Shown: piece by piece, positions 6,359-8,733 of the stretch
Numbering within the stretch: position 1 is the stretch's first letter
How the letters are laid out: each line of letters begins with the position of its first letter
Source: Chloroflexia bacterium
GTDB taxonomy: Bacteria > Chloroflexota > Chloroflexia > QHBQ01 > JADMIH01
Length of the DNA: 8,733 nucleotides
Direction of reading: 5' to 3'
Assembly: GCA_025927935.1 (NCBI GenBank)
Contig: JAICKM010000263.1
Location: 1-8,733 of the forward strand
Translations under genes and position numbers: made by a program
Notes under the pieces: generated by a model
What the model was told of the DNA's origin: nothing
The model's database searches: none
What the model saw: the letters and a program-made list of their open reading frames with translations, nothing else

Positions 6359-8233
6359 TCAGTAGAGTCCGCCGACCCCGGTCTCCAGCACGACATCGAC
6401 CGTGCCGTCAAAACTGCGGGCATGTAGCTCACCGCTTTTGGTCACATAGGCAATGGTGCTGGGACCGATGTGCCAGGAGGTGAGCGTCGTCGTAGGTTCA
6501 TTCCATTCTTGCGTATCGATGGTCCCGTTGTTAATTTCCACCGGCGCGCGGTCCCCCGCGTCCAGGCGGTCCAGCGCGAGGCTGTACACCGCGTAGTGGG
6601 CCGCGCTTTCTAAGCCGGGATCCTGAACTTCGTAGATGACGTAGCCGGGCCGCAGCCACGCCTGACTCAGGTAGAGGTCGGCGGCGGCGGGTAGACGGAT
6701 GATCGTCAGCCGCTCTTGCGGGTCGAGATAGGCCAGCAAGCCGGCCCGCCCGCCCGTGACATAGGATGTGTCGGCCACCGTGATGAGCAGCGCGCCGTCC
6801 GGCCCGGCTTGCAAGCGAGTGATCTCGCTCAAGTCCGTGTCACAGGGCACCTGGACGAGCGGCTCCAGATCCCGCCGGGCCGGGTCATAGATACGCAGTT
6901 GCGGGTCGCCGGGATCGTCGCCCACCGTGAGCACCTGGCCCTGGCGCGGTCCCTCGCGGATAAACGCCGCGCCGCCCACGGCGCGCTGGTGGTCGAGGTC
7001 GAGCGGCATCTGCGCCAGCGGGCGCGTGGGGAACTGGCCGGCGAGATCCAGGAGCAGCGTGGTGCCCAGGCCACGGTTGCCGGTCAACGGGCGATACATG
7101 GTCAGGAGCACGAAGCGCCCGTCCGGACTGATTTCCGTTGATCCCGGCCACCCGGCGAGATCGTCCACCAGGTGCGGGTGGCCGCCGTCGGCATCGGCCA
7201 GGTAGAAGCGGGTGCGGGCCATGCTGGGCGGCGGCCCCGGCCGCAACATGGCGGGACTGATGCCGCTCAGCCCGGTGACAAGGATACGCTGCCCCTGGGG
7301 CGGCACAGCCAGAACGCGGATCGGCCAGGTCTGGTCCGGCAGGCGCAGCGGGACCGGGCCGCGCTGGCCCGCCGTCTGATACATCCACCAGAAGGGGTAG
7401 GCGGCCCCTTGCCCGCCGTTCAGGGCGACTCCGCCGTCCTGGCGCTGTAAGATGCCCCAGATACCGCCGTTGGCGCAGGTATACTGGTACGTGGCCGGAT
7501 TGAAGCGCACCGGCGGCAGGGAGTTCCCCATGCCGCCAGATGCCGTGCGGCGCAGGTCCCGCCCGGCGCTGTCCGGCAACATGAGGCTGCTGGTGATGCT
7601 AAAGGCCGGGTCACGCACGCGCCCGGTGCGCGGCGTATCATACAGCACCCCGCCATCCTCGCAGGCGCCGCGCACCCGGCTGCCGCTGTCGCTCCCGGTC
7701 AGCACCTGCCAGCCGCCGGGGGTGTACCGATAGAGTCCCGGCGGCGCGGCCTGCGCGCGCAGGGCAGTGGTGCCGCTCAGGGCATCCCTGTAGGCATGCG
7801 TTTCGGCTTGCTCTTGCAGGGCGCGGGTGTCGCGGTGCTGCGGCTCAATGGCCGCGACCTTGCGGATCGCCAGCAGGGCCAGGAGCCAGTTGCCGTGCTG
7901 CGCGGCGTCCGTGGCCTCGGCGTACTGCGTGTCGCGTTCGGCCACCTGGCGCGCGGCATCCGCGGCGCGGGGCGCCGCATCGGTGTAGGCCCCGGCGGCG
8001 GCGTACTCGGCCTGGGCACGGTCCCAATCGCGCGCCGCCGCAGCGCGCCCGCCCGCCTGGTAGTGGGTCAGTTTGCTCTGCTGGTCCCACCAGTTGCTTC
8101 CGGCCAGCCCCACGACCACCAGCAAGATCGCCAACCCCAGGATCACCTCGCGGCGGTGGGCATGGCGCGCGGGAGGCTCCGGGTCCAGATCCTCGATGGG
8201 GGCAAATTGGCGGGGCACGTCCGGCTCCAGCAT
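6359..8233 (-). CDS. membrane-anchored TPR-like/beta-propeller protein, paralogue 1 of a tandem pair
   Basis: An unrecognised 624-residue protein with the same plan as its downstream neighbour. The cytoplasmic tail carries FAPIEDLDPEP (10-20) and basic residues (RHAHRR), followed by a membrane segment (about 30-46) ending in NWWD. A TPR-like helical stretch (about 54-150, with HYQAGGRAAAARDWDRAQ) comes next, then an extracytoplasmic beta-rich region with PD40-like turns (ISPDGRFVLL, 368-377). Cys191 and Cys253 correspond to the neighbour's pair; Cys464 is extra. The stretch LSGTTALRAQAAPPGLYRY (152-170) is close to the paralogue, while the segment between the cysteines is longer and Gly/Pro-rich. 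GGGAGGAG precedes the ATG by 5 bases, and a TATAAT promoter lies about 57 bases upstream of the start. It is the first gene of a probable two-gene unit. The long beta-rich part could be a sensor or ligand-binding propeller; the function is unknown. Confidence 0.85.
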   Translation of the reverse strand: MLEPDVPRQFAPIEDLDPEPPARHAHRREVILGLAILLVVVGLAGSNWWDQQSKLTHYQAGGRAAAARDWDRAQAEYAAAGAYTDAAPRAADAARQVAERDTQYAEATDAAQHGNWLLALLAIRKVAAIEPQHRDTRALQEQAETHAYRDALSGTTALRAQAAPPGLYRYTPGGWQVLTGSDSGSRVRGACEDGGVLYDTPRTGRVRDPAFSITSSLMLPDSAGRDLRRTASGGMGNSLPPVRFNPATYQYTCANGGIWGILQRQDGGVALNGGQGAAYPFWWMYQTAGQRGPVPLRLPDQTWPIRVLAVPPQGQRILVTGLSGISPAMLRPGPPPSMARTRFYLADADGGHPHLVDDLAGWPGSTEISPDGRFVLLTMYRPLTGNRGLGTTLLLDLAGQFPTRPLAQMPLDLDHQRAVGGAAFIREGPRQGQVLTVGDDPGDPQLRIYDPARRDLEPLVQVPCDTDLSEITRLQAGPDGALLITVADTSYVTGGRAGLLAYLDPQERLTIIRLPAAADLYLSQAWLRPGYVIYEVQDPGLESAAHYAVYSLALDRLDAGDRAPVEINNGTIDTQEWNEPTTTLTSWHIGPSTIAYVTKSGELHARSFDGTVDVVLETGVGGLY

Positions 8234-8289
8234 GGCGGCTCCTCCCGCGCCGGTACGGCGCTGGCGGCGATGCTTCAGATAGTGATTGT

Positions 8290-8295
8290 ATTATA
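8290..8295 (-). promoter_or_regulatory. predicted -10 box for the propeller-protein pair
   Basis: On the minus strand a perfect TATAAT stands at 8295-8290, preceded by GGAG. A transcript would begin near 8283 and have a leader of about 50 bases before the ATG at 8233. The -35 area (about 8313-8318, GGACGG on the minus strand) is poor. It is one of only a few AT-rich spots in a very GC-rich stretch, which raises the likelihood that it is real. Confidence 0.5.
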
Positions 8296-8341
8296 CTCCA
8301 TGCAGCGCCCGCCCGTCCCGCCGTAAGCGGTCCAGTGGGTG

Positions 8342-8463
8342 GATGGGCCGGGCCGGTTTCAAACCGGCCCCTACAATCGGCAATTGCGCCGTGCGGGTAC
8401 TGATAGTCGGCCACTGTGATTTTGCGGTGTAGGGGCCGGTTTCAAACCGGCCGGTCGCCCATC
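8342..8463. repeat. 122-bp inverted-repeat element with two palindromic ends
   Basis: The ends are GATGGGC (8342-8348) and GCCCATC (8457-8463). Just inside, each side carries the same odd palindrome, GGCCGGTTT, C, AAACCGGCC (8351-8369 and 8434-8452), bordered on the inner side by CCCTACA (8369-8375) and TGTAGGG (8428-8434). The halves are thus inverted copies around a 52-bp unique centre with no open frame. This is the layout of a REP/BIME-like pair or a very small non-autonomous element. It lies between the antiporter stop and the promoter of the propeller pair. Neither palindrome is followed by a T-run, so a role as a classical terminator is not supported. Confidence 0.75.
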
Positions 8464-8483
8464 AGAATCAGTTGGGTGGGCTA

Positions 8484-8733
8484 CTATCCCCACCAGAAGC
8501 TGGCCGCGATGATTACATAGAGCCCGATGAGCGCCAGACCCTCCAGCCAGGTCGATTCGCCGTCGTAAACGATCAAAGCGCCCAGTACCGCGGCCAGGCC
8601 CAGGGCCGCCAATAACAGGAAAGGTAGCACCAGCAATAGGTGTCCGGCCAGGAATAGGCTGATGAGGACTAGCGCGGGTGTGAGCGCGACGGCGACTTGC
8701 AGGCTGCTGTTGAGGATGACGCTGATCGCCAGG
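8484..8733 (-). CDS. Ca2+/H+ antiporter (CAX family), C-terminal part, cut by the window edge
   Basis: The minus strand holds an open frame from the window edge to TAG at 8484-8486, directly followed by a second TAG (8481-8483). The 82 visible residues include NSSLQVAVALTPALVLIS (8-25), a long hydrophobic segment (32-55), the polar turn YDGESTWLEG (56-65) and a final hydrophobic segment (66-82). The NSS-Q-A-L-x-P pattern and the DGES-WLEG turn before the last helix match the C-terminal repeat of CAX-type calcium/cation-proton antiporters, which pump Ca2+ out of the cytoplasm in exchange for H+. The gene starts outside the window, so the N-terminal half and the first signature repeat cannot be checked. 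A related CaCA-superfamily exchanger is the alternative. Confidence 0.8.
   Translation of the reverse strand, partial: LAISVILNSSLQVAVALTPALVLISLFLAGHLLLVLPFLLLAALGLAAVLGALIVYDGESTWLEGLALIGLYVIIAASFWWG

Noticed and set aside
4507..8233. Serine/threonine kinase or two-component sensor for the paired proteins
   Set aside because: No kinase, HisKA/HATPase or receiver motifs are visible; the cytoplasmic part is only about 30 residues.
8342..8463. CRISPR array
   Set aside because: There are only two palindromic copies, in inverted arrangement with one spacer-like centre and no further units; no cas genes are nearby.

Overview
The window is GC-rich, densely coded bacterial DNA. The gene families, the palindromic intergenic repeats and the pair of anchored propeller-like proteins suggest a member of the Chloroflexota. 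No rRNA or other marker gene is present, so that placement is an inference of moderate confidence.

Left part (1-2871, + strand): a compact cluster that looks like one operon. A possible extended -10 promoter (23-31) precedes a HAD-superfamily phosphatase/phosphoglucomutase-like gene (99-812). Next come a GIY-YIG nuclease-like frame (from GTG at 825), an FchA-type methenyl-tetrahydrofolate cyclohydrolase/cyclodeaminase (1122-1712) and a DAO-family FAD-dependent amine/amino-acid oxidoreductase (1705-2871). The last two genes overlap by 8 bases, which suggests translational coupling. An amine oxidase that releases C1 units next to a folate C1 enzyme is metabolically sensible. The GIY-YIG frame has no stop of its own and runs in frame into fchA, although fchA has a strong ribosome binding site. 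It is either a true fusion, a two-start arrangement, or a one-base indel.

Middle (2872-3200): a convergent intergenic region of about 330 bp without a credible gene. It holds three palindromic units of a short repeat, a strong hairpin with a T-tract that reads as the intrinsic terminator of the minus-strand thiolase, and a small heptanucleotide tandem repeat.

Right part (3201-8733, - strand): a thiolase (acetyl-CoA acetyltransferase type) with its own predicted extended -10 promoter. Upstream of it lie two tandem paralogous genes (4507-6336 and 6359-8233). Each encodes a protein of just over 600 residues with a short cytoplasmic tail carrying a conserved IEDLDPEP motif, one membrane segment, a TPR-like helical stretch, and a long PD40/TolB-like beta-propeller region with a conserved cysteine pair. 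They have a TATAAT-type promoter and are separated by 22 bp. I do not recognise a described family for them, and they are the most novel-looking part of the window.

Beyond them, a 122-bp inverted-repeat element (8342-8463) separates the pair from the 3' end of a Ca2+/H+ antiporter-like (CAX) gene that runs off the window edge.
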